This document shows, piece after piece, positions 8,626 through 16,746 of a stretch of DNA of 64,000 bases (the first letter of the stretch is position 1; each line of letters opens with the position of its first letter). The position numbers were made by a program, and so were the translations under genes. Origin of the DNA: DASQPA01 sp963757335 (lineage in GTDB: Bacteria; Acidobacteriota; Thermoanaerobaculia; Multivoradales; UBA5704); assembly GCA_963757335.1 (NCBI GenBank), contig CAVWRJ010000004.1, positions 62,001-126,000 of the forward strand, written 5' to 3'. A model generated the notes under the pieces. The model made no database searches, had not been told where the DNA came from, and saw nothing but the letters and a program-made list of their open reading frames with translations.

Positions 8626-8685
8626 CACTCGCGGTAAGATCCTCAAAGCCTCTGGACCGTTGGAGGCCCGCCAGTGGCGGCGGGA
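8626..8685 (+). repeat. Two-hairpin intergenic element, copy 2
   Basis: Second copy of the 7645 element: GCGGTAAGATCCTCAAAGCC, then CCTC...GAGG with internal G-T pairs, then CCGCC-AGT-GGCGG. It is about 216 nt upstream of the secreted-protein gene at 8902. The unlike loops and kept stems suggest a structured RNA or DNA element. Confidence 0.6.
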
Positions 8686-8901
8686 TGATCTGGGAGTATG
8701 CGAATGACGGATTCAGTCAGCGATCGCCGTTTCATCCCTGAAGGCTGGCACACTGCCACTCCGCGAATCGTGGTTCGAGACGCGAGGCGACTGAATGGGG
8801 TAACTCCTGGCAAATCGCCACGAGAGCGTAACGAAATCATCCTTTGCGGGCCTAAGAGAGAGAAGCCCTAAGGCTGCACCCTCCGGTGACCGAGTGAGCC
8901 C

Positions 8902-9543
8902 ATGCGAGCAATCCTCAAACCCAGCCTCTTGCTCCTCCCCCTGGCCCTCGCTCTCCAAACCACGGCCGGTGCTCAGAGGCCGGCGACGAGCGTGCGCCTC
9001 AAACCATCGACGACCGTAAGCTCGGTCCGGGCAAAACCCCCGGTCCTGGGGTTGGCGACCGCCGGTGGCGCCGCCTGCCCTCCCACTCATGTCTGTCCAC
9101 CCTGCGAGGGCGCCAAGCGCAGCGTCCTCCCCGACGGTAGCGTCGAAACAAGCTACGTCGACGGCACGGTCAAGGTCGTACACGCTGGCGGGCAGACGCT
9201 CACGACCTATGCGGATGGCGCGAGCGTCGAGGAGAACTCGGCGGCCACCACGTGGCGAGATCCGAAAGGCAAGATCGTCGCGACGCGGAAGAAGACGAGC
9301 GTCATGATACAGACGACCTTGGCGAATCTCCCAAATCCACCGACCCCCTTCTCGGATCTCGGGCGTTGGCTCGGACGACTCAATGGTGACCTCGAGGCAG
9401 CGCTCCGCGCCCAGATGGCGAATGACCCGGAGGGGATCAAGAATCTCAAGCGTTACTTCGCCACGACGGAGAGGGGAAGCGGGATCTACCAGCAGATCGA
9501 TTCGCGCACCCGGATGCTCAAGGAGCTCTCGGCCGCGCCATGA
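8902..9543 (+). CDS. Secreted hypothetical protein with DG-repeat segment
   Basis: 213 residues with a signal peptide (KPSLLLLPLALALQTTAGAQ, cleavage near residue 24). A two-cysteine motif CPPTHVCPPC (59-68) is followed by short beta repeats (LPDGSVETSYVDGTVKVVH, TTYADGASVEE) that resemble G-box type repeats, then a helical C-terminus. No family recognised. Its stop overlaps the start of the membrane-protein gene at 9540 by 4 nt, so they are co-translated and probably act together in the envelope. Confidence 0.7.
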   Translation: MRAILKPSLLLLPLALALQTTAGAQRPATSVRLKPSTTVSSVRAKPPVLGLATAGGAACPPTHVCPPCEGAKRSVLPDGSVETSYVDGTVKVVHAGGQTLTTYADGASVEENSAATTWRDPKGKIVATRKKTSVMIQTTLANLPNPPTPFSDLGRWLGRLNGDLEAALRAQMANDPEGIKNLKRYFATTERGSGIYQQIDSRTRMLKELSAAP

Positions 9544-10190
9544 AGAGTTTCGCCCTGCACCGAACCCGGCTCGCCGCGGCCGCCCTGCTCCTCGGCTTCG
9601 CTTCCCTCGCGCTCCCCGCCGAGGAACCGGCCGGCAAGCTCCCCGGGGCAACCGTACCTCCGTCCGTTCGCCCGAGCTCGAAGGCGGCGATCGTCGACAT
9701 GTTCAACGCCGGCAGCCCGGGCGCGCCGGTCGCCCCCGCGAAGGGAGACAGCTTCACCATCGACACCCCCGCGGACCTCACCAGCCTCGACGCCTCGACG
9801 CGGGAGCACTACCAGGCTGCCCTGCGTGCCTACTACGACTACAGGGTCCGCGGCTTTCGTCATCGCGGCGAGATCTTCGACTGGCAGCTCACCTCGTCCA
9901 AGGTGACCTTCGTGATCGTCCTCGTCCTGGTCGTCGTGGGGATCTATTTTTCCTGGCTCCAGTTCCGGATCTCGCTCCAGCCGCGCTCGCCGGCCGCCCC
10001 CGCTTCTGGCACCACAGCTGAGTTGGCGCCGGTCGAGGCGGCCGTGGTGGCGGCCGTCACCGAGATCTCCGCCGGCCGCGATGGCATCAAGGTCAGCTCG
10101 CCGGTCCTCGGGGTCATCATCCTGGTGCTCTCGCTGCTCTTCTTCTATCTCTATCTAGTTTTCATCTACCCGATCTCCGAGATTCTCTGA
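9540..10190 (+). CDS. Membrane protein with signal peptide and two helices
   Basis: 216 residues: signal peptide (1-26), a periplasmic segment, a first transmembrane helix (VTFVIVLVLVVVGIYFSWLQ, about 122-141), a short linker, and a second hydrophobic helix (VLGVIILVLSLLFFYLYLVF, about 189-208). Between them lies an Ala/Val-rich segment. It starts inside the stop of the upstream secreted protein. Function unknown. The next gap (10191-10405) shows only an AT-rich TATAAG box at 10362 that may be a -10 for the next gene. Confidence 0.7.
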   Translation: MKSFALHRTRLAAAALLLGFASLALPAEEPAGKLPGATVPPSVRPSSKAAIVDMFNAGSPGAPVAPAKGDSFTIDTPADLTSLDASTREHYQAALRAYYDYRVRGFRHRGEIFDWQLTSSKVTFVIVLVLVVVGIYFSWLQFRISLQPRSPAAPASGTTAELAPVEAAVVAAVTEISAGRDGIKVSSPVLGVIILVLSLLFFYLYLVFIYPISEIL

Positions 10191-10405
10191 GGCGGCTCGG
10201 CACAGGTGAAAAAACGTCAGCGAGGACGTCGGCGCTCCCACGAACGGCCGCCAGGTAGTTGCTCTTACCGTGAGCGACGGGCTCCTCACCAACCGCCTAC
10301 GACCGAAACGCCTCGAGGCAACCGCCTAGGGCTCTCTTCTCGTCGTGTTCGGATCTCCCGTTATAAGCTAGGGTACATTCACCGACCGCTTCTGGAGGGT
10401 GCCCG

Positions 10406-11020
10406 ATGAGCAGACCGCTGCTTCGCCTTTTCCTCGCCTTCGTCGTCCTCACCGTCGTTGCCTTGCCGGTTTCCGCCCGGCATAAGAATGAGGCCCCGAC
10501 CGCTCCCGGCAAGTACAGCGAATGGAACGGGGAGATCGACGAGCTGGAGGTCGTGCAGAAGTTCAAGCTGGCCGACTACTCGAAGGTCGTCGTCCAACCG
10601 TTCGATACCAAGGACACGCCGCTGCCGGGCAAGGACGACAACACCTATGCCGCCGTCAAAGGCGTCCTGGCGACTCCCACCGGGCCGTTCACCCAGGGGC
10701 TGTCCGGGGAGCTTGGCGACCGGGTGGCGGTGAGCCAGGGCTCGGAGGGCGGCGAGAAGACCCTCCTCGTCCGGGGCAAGGTGGCGAGCATGGAGCCGGG
10801 CTCCCGGGCGAAGCGCTTCTGGGGCGGCTTCGGGGCTGGCGCTGCCAGCGGTGGGCTCGAGGGCGAGGTGGTGGACGCCGCCACCGGCCAGGTGCTCCTC
10901 CGCTTCAAGCAGGAGCGGCGCTCGGCCCTCGGCCCTCTGGCGGGCGACTATGCCGAGCTGATGAATCGCAACCTGGTGACCATCGGCCAGGACCTGGCCG
11001 GCGTTCTCAAAGCCTTCTAG
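10406..11020 (+). CDS. DUF4410-like secreted protein
   Basis: 204 residues with a signal peptide (LLRLFLAFVVLTVVALPVSA). The mature part has LADYSKVVVQPFDTK, GELGDRVAVSQ, LLVRGKVASMEPGSRAKRF and a glycine-rich WGGFGAGAASGGLEGEVVDA followed by TGQVLLRFKQER. This order matches DUF4410-type envelope proteins; their biochemical role is unknown. A CCTCCC-CTTT-GGGAGG hairpin (11063-11078) follows the stop. Confidence 0.72.
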   Translation: MSRPLLRLFLAFVVLTVVALPVSARHKNEAPTAPGKYSEWNGEIDELEVVQKFKLADYSKVVVQPFDTKDTPLPGKDDNTYAAVKGVLATPTGPFTQGLSGELGDRVAVSQGSEGGEKTLLVRGKVASMEPGSRAKRFWGGFGAGAASGGLEGEVVDAATGQVLLRFKQERRSALGPLAGDYAELMNRNLVTIGQDLAGVLKAF

Positions 11021-11062
11021 GTAGATTGCCTAGTTGCTCTCCCTTCTTCGGGCGGGCGGGTC

Positions 11063-11078
11063 CCTCCCCTTTGGGAGG
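11063..11078 (+). terminator. Weak hairpin after the DUF4410-like gene
   Basis: CCTCCC-CTTT-GGGAGG, 42 nt after the stop, without a T-run. It could help termination before the tandem array. Confidence 0.3.
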
Positions 11079-11129
11079 TAGGAGGGGGGCGCCTCGCTGG
11101 AGTACAGCCTCCTTACCTATACTCAGGGC

Positions 11130-11590
11130 TTAGGAACGGCGGCCTGTTGGGCCTTCCTGCTGCCGCAAAGACCCGGAACGTCTCCAGACACCGCTCGGAA
11201 CCTCCCGGACGCGGTTGGGAAGCTCCTGGACGCCGCGGAAAGCCCTCTGGACGGTGTTTGAGACCTTCCAGACGGCGTGTGGGAGGGCTGGATGCCGTTT
11301 GAGACCTCCCGGACACCGTTTGGGCCCTCCCGGACACCGTTTGAGACCTCCCGGACAGCTCCTGGAAGCTTCCGGACCGCTTTTGGAAGCTTCCGGATCT
11401 CGTGAAAGTCCTCGGGAGCTCGTGGAAAGTCCTCGGGAACCCGTGGAAAGTCCTCGGGAACCCGTGGAAAGTCTTCAGGAACCCCTGGAAAGTCTTCAGG
11501 AACTCGTGGAAGTCCTCCGGAACTCGTGGAAAGTCTTCAGGAACTCGTGGAAAGTCTTCAGGAACGCGTGTAGAAAGTCTCTGGAACCAG
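11130..11590. repeat. 21-bp degenerate tandem array 1
   Basis: About 20 imperfect 21-bp units. The left half reads GGACACCGTTTGAGACCTCCC and the right half GGAACTCGTGGAAAGTCTTCA, grading into each other. A few units are 20 or 22 bp, which shifts any reading frame, so coding selection is unlikely overall. It fills most of the gap between converging genes (stops at 11020 and 11596) and ends about 6 nt from the second stop. Left-hand units such as GGACGCCGCGGAAAGCCCTCT resemble units of the array at 38450. All plus-strand frames are open through it only because 21 is a multiple of three. Confidence 0.9.
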
Positions 11591-11595
11591 GGTGG

Positions 11596-12771
11596 CTACC
11601 GGCGCGCCGGGCCGCTCGCATCGGCCCGGCGGTCGCCTTGCGGAGCGAGCAGGGGCGGGGGGATTTCCAAGGGGAGATCCGGCTCCGCCGCCAGGGCATC
11701 TCCCTGGTAGATCCGGGAGCGGCGGTAGCTCTCCATGGCGTGGCGCAGGAAGACCTGGATCGCCGCCGCGGTGGGCACCGCGAGCACCATCCCGACGAGC
11801 CCGAAGAGGCTACCCCCCACGATGATCGACAGCAGCACCCAGACCGGGTGGAGGTCGACGCTGCGGCTCAAGATGCGGGGGGAGAGGAACATCCCCTCGA
11901 GCAGGTGACCGCCGGCGAAGACGGCGACGACGCCGAGGAGCTTGGCCGGGCTCTGGTCCTCCGCCCAGGAGAGGAGGAGCGCCGGCGCCAGGCCCACCAC
12001 GAGCGACATGTAGGGGACGAAGTTGGCGAGGCCGGCGAGGAGCCCGAGGACGAGGCCGAGCGGCACCCCGAGGAGCACCAGGCCGGTGGCGTCGATCACC
12101 GCCAGGATGGCGGCGATGGTGAGCTGGCCGCGGACGAAGGAGGAGACCGCGACGTCCAGCTCGTGCATCCGGGCGACGACCACCTCCCGGTAGGGGAGGG
12201 GGATCAGCTCGTGGACCTTCTGCTTGATCTTCGGCAGGTCGACTAAGAGGTAGAAGGCGAAAACCGGCACGAAGACGAGGTCGAGGAGGAAGAGGACGAG
12301 GTTCGCGAGGCTTCCCAGCACCTGCCCGAGCCAGGCCGTCGTACCGCCAGCGATGCGCGGCATCTGCTCCGCCAGGGCAGCCCTGGCGCGGAGCTGAAGC
12401 TCGGCATACTGCTTGGGGAAGCGCAGCTCGAGCCCCGCCAGCCAGGGGAGGAACTGCGACCGGATGCGGGCCACGTACTGCGGCAGGCGCTCCTCCAGGT
12501 GCCGCACCTGGGCGCCGATCGCCGGGATCAAGTAGAGGAAGAAGCCGGTCGCGAGGAGCGCGAGGACGAGGGTGATGACGAGGGTGCCGGTGGTGCGCGA
12601 GGAGCCGCGGCGCTCGAACCAGGTGACCGCGGGGTTCGCCACGTAGGCGATCGCCAGGGCGAGGAAGAGGGGGAGGAGGATGTCACGGAGAGCGTAGACG
12701 AGCGCCAGCACCGCGAGGAAGACGCCGACGGTGACGATCAGGCGGACCAGCGCGGAGCTCGGCTTCCTCAT
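11596..12771 (-). CDS. AI-2E family transporter (PF01594-type permease)
   Basis: 391 residues with about eight transmembrane helices. The N-terminal pair (LIVTVGVFLAVLALVYALRD and LPLFLALAIAYVANPAV) with WFERRG is typical of the family. Conserved later motifs are FVPVFAFYLLVDLPKIK, FVRGQLTIAAILAVI, LLAGLANFVPYMSLVVGL and the C-terminal GGSLFGLVGMVLAVPTAA. Family members include the AI-2 exporter TqsA and Na+/H+ antiporters; the substrate here cannot be told. Monocistronic, convergent with the array. Confidence 0.92.
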   Translation of the reverse strand: MRKPSSALVRLIVTVGVFLAVLALVYALRDILLPLFLALAIAYVANPAVTWFERRGSSRTTGTLVITLVLALLATGFFLYLIPAIGAQVRHLEERLPQYVARIRSQFLPWLAGLELRFPKQYAELQLRARAALAEQMPRIAGGTTAWLGQVLGSLANLVLFLLDLVFVPVFAFYLLVDLPKIKQKVHELIPLPYREVVVARMHELDVAVSSFVRGQLTIAAILAVIDATGLVLLGVPLGLVLGLLAGLANFVPYMSLVVGLAPALLLSWAEDQSPAKLLGVVAVFAGGHLLEGMFLSPRILSRSVDLHPVWVLLSIIVGGSLFGLVGMVLAVPTAAAIQVFLRHAMESYRRSRIYQGDALAAEPDLPLEIPPPLLAPQGDRRADASGPARR

Positions 12772-12784
12772 TTTCCCCCTGATC

Positions 12785-12840
12785 TTACATTCTTCACAAA
12801 AGCTTTGCGCCGTTTTGAAGAAAGGCGCGGGCGGTCTCGC
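12785..12840 (+). repeat. Hairpin repeat related to 8347-8400, copy 2
   Basis: TTACATTCTTCACAAAAGC leader, a GCGCC (12807-12811) / GGCGC (12824-12828) hairpin with TTTTGAAGAAA in the loop, then GCGGTCTC. Arms differ from copy 1 while pairing and the GAAGA loop remain. Confidence 0.45.
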
Positions 12841-12854
12841 CTATCCTCGCGGGC

Positions 12855-13067
12855 ATGACGCAGCAGATCCCTCCGCGCCTCGCCACCCTCCTCTCTCTCT
12901 CGACGACCTTTCGGCTCCCGCCGGCGATCCCTCCTGGCCCGCCGGCCGAGACCCGCTACCTCCGCCCCCAGCTCTACCTCACGGCCGCGCTACTCTGCAC
13001 GGTCTTTGCAGGGAATGCTTGCAGGCTTGACGACCGGCGGGAGTCCCCCGCCTTTCCTTCCTCTTGA
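12855..13067 (+). CDS. Possible 70-residue protein upstream of the GT gene
   Basis: ATG 12855 to TGA 13067: a Pro/Leu-rich start, a hydrophobic stretch (LYLTAALLCTVFAGNAC) and a polar tail. A TATCCT box lies just upstream, as also at 22410 and 44470 before other genes. Its stop overlaps a TTG start of the glycosyltransferase gene (13064). It may be a leader peptide that couples translation, or non-coding. Confidence 0.3.
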   Translation: MTQQIPPRLATLLSLSTTFRLPPAIPPGPPAETRYLRPQLYLTAALLCTVFAGNACRLDDRRESPAFPSS

Positions 13068-14959
13068 CCGGCGTCTCGGGGCGTCGAGCAAAGAGAGACC
13101 CGGCCCTGCTGAGCGAAGACCTCCCGCCCGCGGACGAACCCCTTTCCTGGAAGCGCCGGGCGGCCGCCTTTTGCCTCCCTCTGGCCGCGGCGTTGGCCGC
13201 GCTCGCCGTCTCCTGGAAATGCTGGATCGATCCGCTCGTCGATTCGGGGAGAGAGATGGACGTTCCCTGGCGGCTGGCGCAGGGCGAGCGGCTGTACCGC
13301 GACATCACCTACTACTACGGGCCGCTGGGGGCGTGGACGAACGCCCTCGCCCTGCGCCTCTTCGGCCACCGCTGGCTGGTCCTGGAGCTGGTGTGCGCGG
13401 CGCTTTCGGCGGTCCTCTTCTTCCTCCTCTTCCGGCTCACCCGGCGCGCCGGGGGGCCGCTCGCGGCGACCGCCGCGACGGCGCTCTCGGCCGCCCTCTG
13501 CATGGGAGCTCCCCACGGCGGGGCGTTCATCTTCCCCTACGCGTCCTCCGGCCTCTTTGCCCTCGCCGGGGGCCTCCTCGCCCTGGACGCGGCGACCTCC
13601 CGCCCGCGGCGCCCCTTCCTCTCCGCGCTGGGGATCGGGATCGCCCTGGCCTCCCGGTTCGAGGTGGGGGCGACGGCGGCCGTCGTCCTCGCTCTCGCCG
13701 GCCTGCGCTCGGAGTCTCGCGAGGAGGGGCGCGCCGACCTCGCGGCGGTAGCCCTGGGCGTCCTCCTCGGCGGTAACGCCTACGTAGTGGCCTTCGTCGG
13801 CATTCCCTGGCGGCAGTGGCTCGCCGACGGCCCCTTCGGCCCCCTCCTCGCCATGCCGGTGGAGTGGCGGTCCCTCTACCTGCGAGTCTCGGGCTTCGGG
13901 GAGCCTCTGCGGACGGCCCGCTACCTGGCGCTCGGGCTCCTTCTGGACGGCGTTCTCTTAAGCCTCGCCGCCTGGGCTCCGGGCCGCAGCCGGCGGGCCT
14001 GGAGCTACCTGGCCGCGCTCGCCAGCCTGCTCTTCGCCAGCGCCTTTCTGGGCAGTCGCGATCACATCGCCACCAGCGATCTCCCGCCGATCCTGGCGAT
14101 CCTCCCCCTCCTCGCGGTCGGGGCGGCGGTCGCCCTGCTCTTCCGGCCGCTCGCGGGGCGCGACCGGGCGCGGTTCCTGCTCTTCGCCTGGAGCGCCGCG
14201 GTCGCCGGCCGGGTGCTCTGCGGCCTCGCGGTGGGACCCCGGATGAGCGCCTATGCGACCCTCCCCCTCCCCGGGCTCCTCGCCACCGCCGCCGTCCTCG
14301 GCTTCGACCTCCTCGCCCCGCGCCTGGCGGCGCCTCGGCTCTTCAGGCGGCGCCTGGCCGCCCTCTTTGCCGTCTTCGGCGTCCTCTTTCTCTATCGGCT
14401 GGAGCGGGCGGACCACCACGGGCGGAGGGTCGAGATCGAGACCGCGGCGGGGGCCCTCCGGCTCAAGGCCGGTGAGGCCACGACGATCCGGGAGACCCTC
14501 GACTATCTGGATCGGCACGGGCGCGAGGGCGACACCCTGACCGCGTTCCCCGAGAGCGGCTTCTTCAACTTCGTCCTCGGTCTGCGCAGCCCGCTCCGCC
14601 AGGATCTGATCGTCCCCGGCGTCTTGAACGTCGGCGCGGAGACCGCCGCCGTGCGCCAGCTCGACGCCGCCGGGCCCCGCTACGTCCTGCTCTGCAACCG
14701 GCCCACCCCGGAATACGGTCCGGTGGCCTTCGGCCGCGACTACGCGGCCCGGCTCTGGAGCGAGGTCGACGGCCAGTACCAGCGGGCGGGCTCCTTCGGC
14801 GGGGCCCGGCCGGACGCGCCGGTGGGGGACCAGCGCTTCTTCATCCGCCTCTACGAGCGGCGCTCCGGGGCCGGCGCACCGGCCCAGCTCCCATCGACCG
14901 GCCCGCGGCGCCGGACGAGTACCGGCCCTTTACCGTTGCTCTCGCAACGACTGCCGTGA
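13064..14959 (+). CDS. GT-C-like polytopic membrane protein (ArnT/PMT-like)
   Basis: 631 residues with about ten membrane helices. After the first helix comes the acidic loop EMDVPWRLAQGERLYRDITYYYGPLG, the position of the catalytic loop in GT-C glycosyltransferases. The C-terminal third is soluble and periplasm-like (TIRETLDYLDRHGREGDTL, LCNRPTPEYGPVAFGRDYA). No ATG precedes the first helix, so a TTG at 13064 is taken as start; it overlaps the upstream small ORF. The next gene overlaps by 4 nt. Likely role: transfer from a lipid-linked sugar donor; donor and acceptor unknown. Confidence 0.72.
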   Translation: MTGVSGRRAKRDPALLSEDLPPADEPLSWKRRAAAFCLPLAAALAALAVSWKCWIDPLVDSGREMDVPWRLAQGERLYRDITYYYGPLGAWTNALALRLFGHRWLVLELVCAALSAVLFFLLFRLTRRAGGPLAATAATALSAALCMGAPHGGAFIFPYASSGLFALAGGLLALDAATSRPRRPFLSALGIGIALASRFEVGATAAVVLALAGLRSESREEGRADLAAVALGVLLGGNAYVVAFVGIPWRQWLADGPFGPLLAMPVEWRSLYLRVSGFGEPLRTARYLALGLLLDGVLLSLAAWAPGRSRRAWSYLAALASLLFASAFLGSRDHIATSDLPPILAILPLLAVGAAVALLFRPLAGRDRARFLLFAWSAAVAGRVLCGLAVGPRMSAYATLPLPGLLATAAVLGFDLLAPRLAAPRLFRRRLAALFAVFGVLFLYRLERADHHGRRVEIETAAGALRLKAGEATTIRETLDYLDRHGREGDTLTAFPESGFFNFVLGLRSPLRQDLIVPGVLNVGAETAAVRQLDAAGPRYVLLCNRPTPEYGPVAFGRDYAARLWSEVDGQYQRAGSFGGARPDAPVGDQRFFIRLYERRSGAGAPAQLPSTGPRRRTSTGPLPLLSQRLP

Positions 14960-16746
14960 GCGGGCGCACGACCCACGGCGAGGACGCCGGTGCCCGGGTC
15001 TCCCCCCGGTGGGAGGCGGTGGTGGCGGGCCTCCTCTCGGCGCTGGTCACCGCCCTCCACGGAGTGCGCCTGCTCGACGCCGGCGGGCTATGGCGGGACG
15101 AGGCCGCCGCGGCGCGGCTCGCCACCCTCCCCACCCTCCGGGAGGTCTCCGGCCTCTTCCAGCACGAGGCCTTCCCCCTGCTCTTCCCGCTGACCCTCCG
15201 CGCCTACTCGTTTCTCGTCGGCGGCGGCGACCGGGCCCTGCGCGGCTTCGGCCTGGCGGTCGGGCTGAGCCTCGCCGGCCTCCTCTGGTGGAACGCGCGG
15301 ACGACCGCGCGCACGGTGCCGCTCCTCTCCCTGGCGTTCCTCGGCCTCGACCTGCCGTTCCTGGTCTATGGCGACTCGGTGCGCGGGTACGGCCTGGGGA
15401 GCGCGCTCCTCCTCTTGACCTACGGTCTCCTGGCGCGAGCGCTGGCCACCCCGGACCGCGGTCCCTCCTCCTTCTTCGTCCGGCTGGCGCCCCTCGTCCT
15501 CGCCGCGGTCGCCAGCGTTCAGGTGCTTTTGAGCAACGCCGCGCTCCTCTTCGCCCTCTGCGCCGCGGCGGCCGGGGTGGCCGCCCTACGCCGCCGCTGG
15601 GGTTGGGCGACCGGGATCGTCGCCAGTGGCGCGGTCGCCGCCCTCTCGCTCCTGCCCTACGTCAAGCCCCTCGCCGAGGCCCGGCGGCAGTGGAGCTTCA
15701 TCGTTGTCTATCCGACCTCCCCGAGCCGGATCTTTCACAGTTTCGCCGCGACCCTGGGGCCGACCCCGGTCCGGCTCCTCTGGCTCCTGATCTTGACGGT
15801 CGGCCTCTGGGGCTTCGCCCGCCAGCGGCAACGCCGGCCGGCGATCGCCCCCGGCCCGGCACTGGGCTCGGCACCTGGTCCGGCAGACATCGCGCTCTTC
15901 GCCGCCCTCTCGATCCCCTGCGCGCTGATCGCCAACGGCATCTTTCTCGAAGTCTTGGGGTACACCCCGCGCCCCTGGTACTTCCTGCCCCTCCTGGCGC
16001 TCCTCGGGAGCGCGCTCGACACCCTCTTCGGCTTCCTCGTCCAGACGAGCGGCACCCCGAACGCCTACATCCGCCTGCGGCTGGCGGCCGTCCTCCTCGT
16101 CGCCGGCGCCCAGGCGGTGCCGCTCGCCCAAGGCGCGGTCCGGCCCCAGACCGACGTCGACCAGGTGGCCCGGCACTTGGCGAGGTCGGCCGCGCCTCAG
16201 GACCTCGTCGTCGTCGACCCCTGGTTCCACGGGGTCAGCTTCAACCGTTACTACCGGGGGGCGGCGCGCTGGCTGACCCTGCCCGACCTCGCGGACCACC
16301 GCATCCACCGCTACGATCTGCTCAAGGTCCGGATGGCCGCCGACCATCCGATCGACGACGTGCTGGCGGCGGTCGCCGCGACCCTGCGCTCCGGTCACCG
16401 GGTCTGGCGGGTGAGCGACGTCCCCTGGCCGCTGCCTGGCGAGGCGGTGCCGGTGCTGCCGCCGGCACCGCACTCTAAAGCCGGCTGGCACGACCGGCCG
16501 TACGTGATCGCCTGGTCGTTGGCGCTCGCCGCCTTCCTCGACTGCCACGCCGCCCGTGCCGCCGATGTCGCTGACATCGCCGACATCGCCGTTCCGGCGG
16601 AGGGCGCGGCGAACGGGCTCGAGGACCTCTCGCTGGTGGTCGCCGAGGGCTGGCGCGAGCGTCCCTGTCAGCCTGGCCCTGTTCAGCCTGGGCCGTCGCC
16701 GGGGAGCGGCGAGCTCGGCAGGGCGGCGGTCCCGGCCTCCCGCTGA
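14956..16746 (+). CDS. GT-C-like membrane glycosyltransferase, paralogue of 22460-24088
   Basis: 596 residues, GTG start overlapping the upstream stop. The first helix is followed by GGLWRDEAAAARLATLP, the acidic DE motif expected in the catalytic loop of GT-C enzymes, then HEAFPLLFPLTLR. About ten helices follow, then a periplasmic C-terminal domain (FNRYYRGAARWLTLPDLADH, RYDLLKVRMAADHPIDDVL). The second paralogue shares LWRDEAA, HEAFPLLFP, PRPWY and the C-terminal motifs. A period-9 repeat encodes ADVADIADIAV near residue 535. Its last 64 nt overlap the end of the opposite-strand permease gene. Confidence 0.75.
   Translation: MSGRTTHGEDAGARVSPRWEAVVAGLLSALVTALHGVRLLDAGGLWRDEAAAARLATLPTLREVSGLFQHEAFPLLFPLTLRAYSFLVGGGDRALRGFGLAVGLSLAGLLWWNARTTARTVPLLSLAFLGLDLPFLVYGDSVRGYGLGSALLLLTYGLLARALATPDRGPSSFFVRLAPLVLAAVASVQVLLSNAALLFALCAAAAGVAALRRRWGWATGIVASGAVAALSLLPYVKPLAEARRQWSFIVVYPTSPSRIFHSFAATLGPTPVRLLWLLILTVGLWGFARQRQRRPAIAPGPALGSAPGPADIALFAALSIPCALIANGIFLEVLGYTPRPWYFLPLLALLGSALDTLFGFLVQTSGTPNAYIRLRLAAVLLVAGAQAVPLAQGAVRPQTDVDQVARHLARSAAPQDLVVVDPWFHGVSFNRYYRGAARWLTLPDLADHRIHRYDLLKVRMAADHPIDDVLAAVAATLRSGHRVWRVSDVPWPLPGEAVPVLPPAPHSKAGWHDRPYVIAWSLALAAFLDCHAARAADVADIADIAVPAEGAANGLEDLSLVVAEGWRERPCQPGPVQPGPSPGSGELGRAAVPASR

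Noticed and set aside
11130..11590. Array 1 as a CRISPR array
   Set aside because: Units are contiguous 21-bp degenerate repeats without distinct spacers, and no cas genes are nearby.
11215..12246. Long plus-strand ORF running through array 1 and across the AI-2E gene
   Set aside because: It is open only because the repeat is 21 bp and because it is antisense to a real gene; the AI-2E protein on the other strand has full family motifs.
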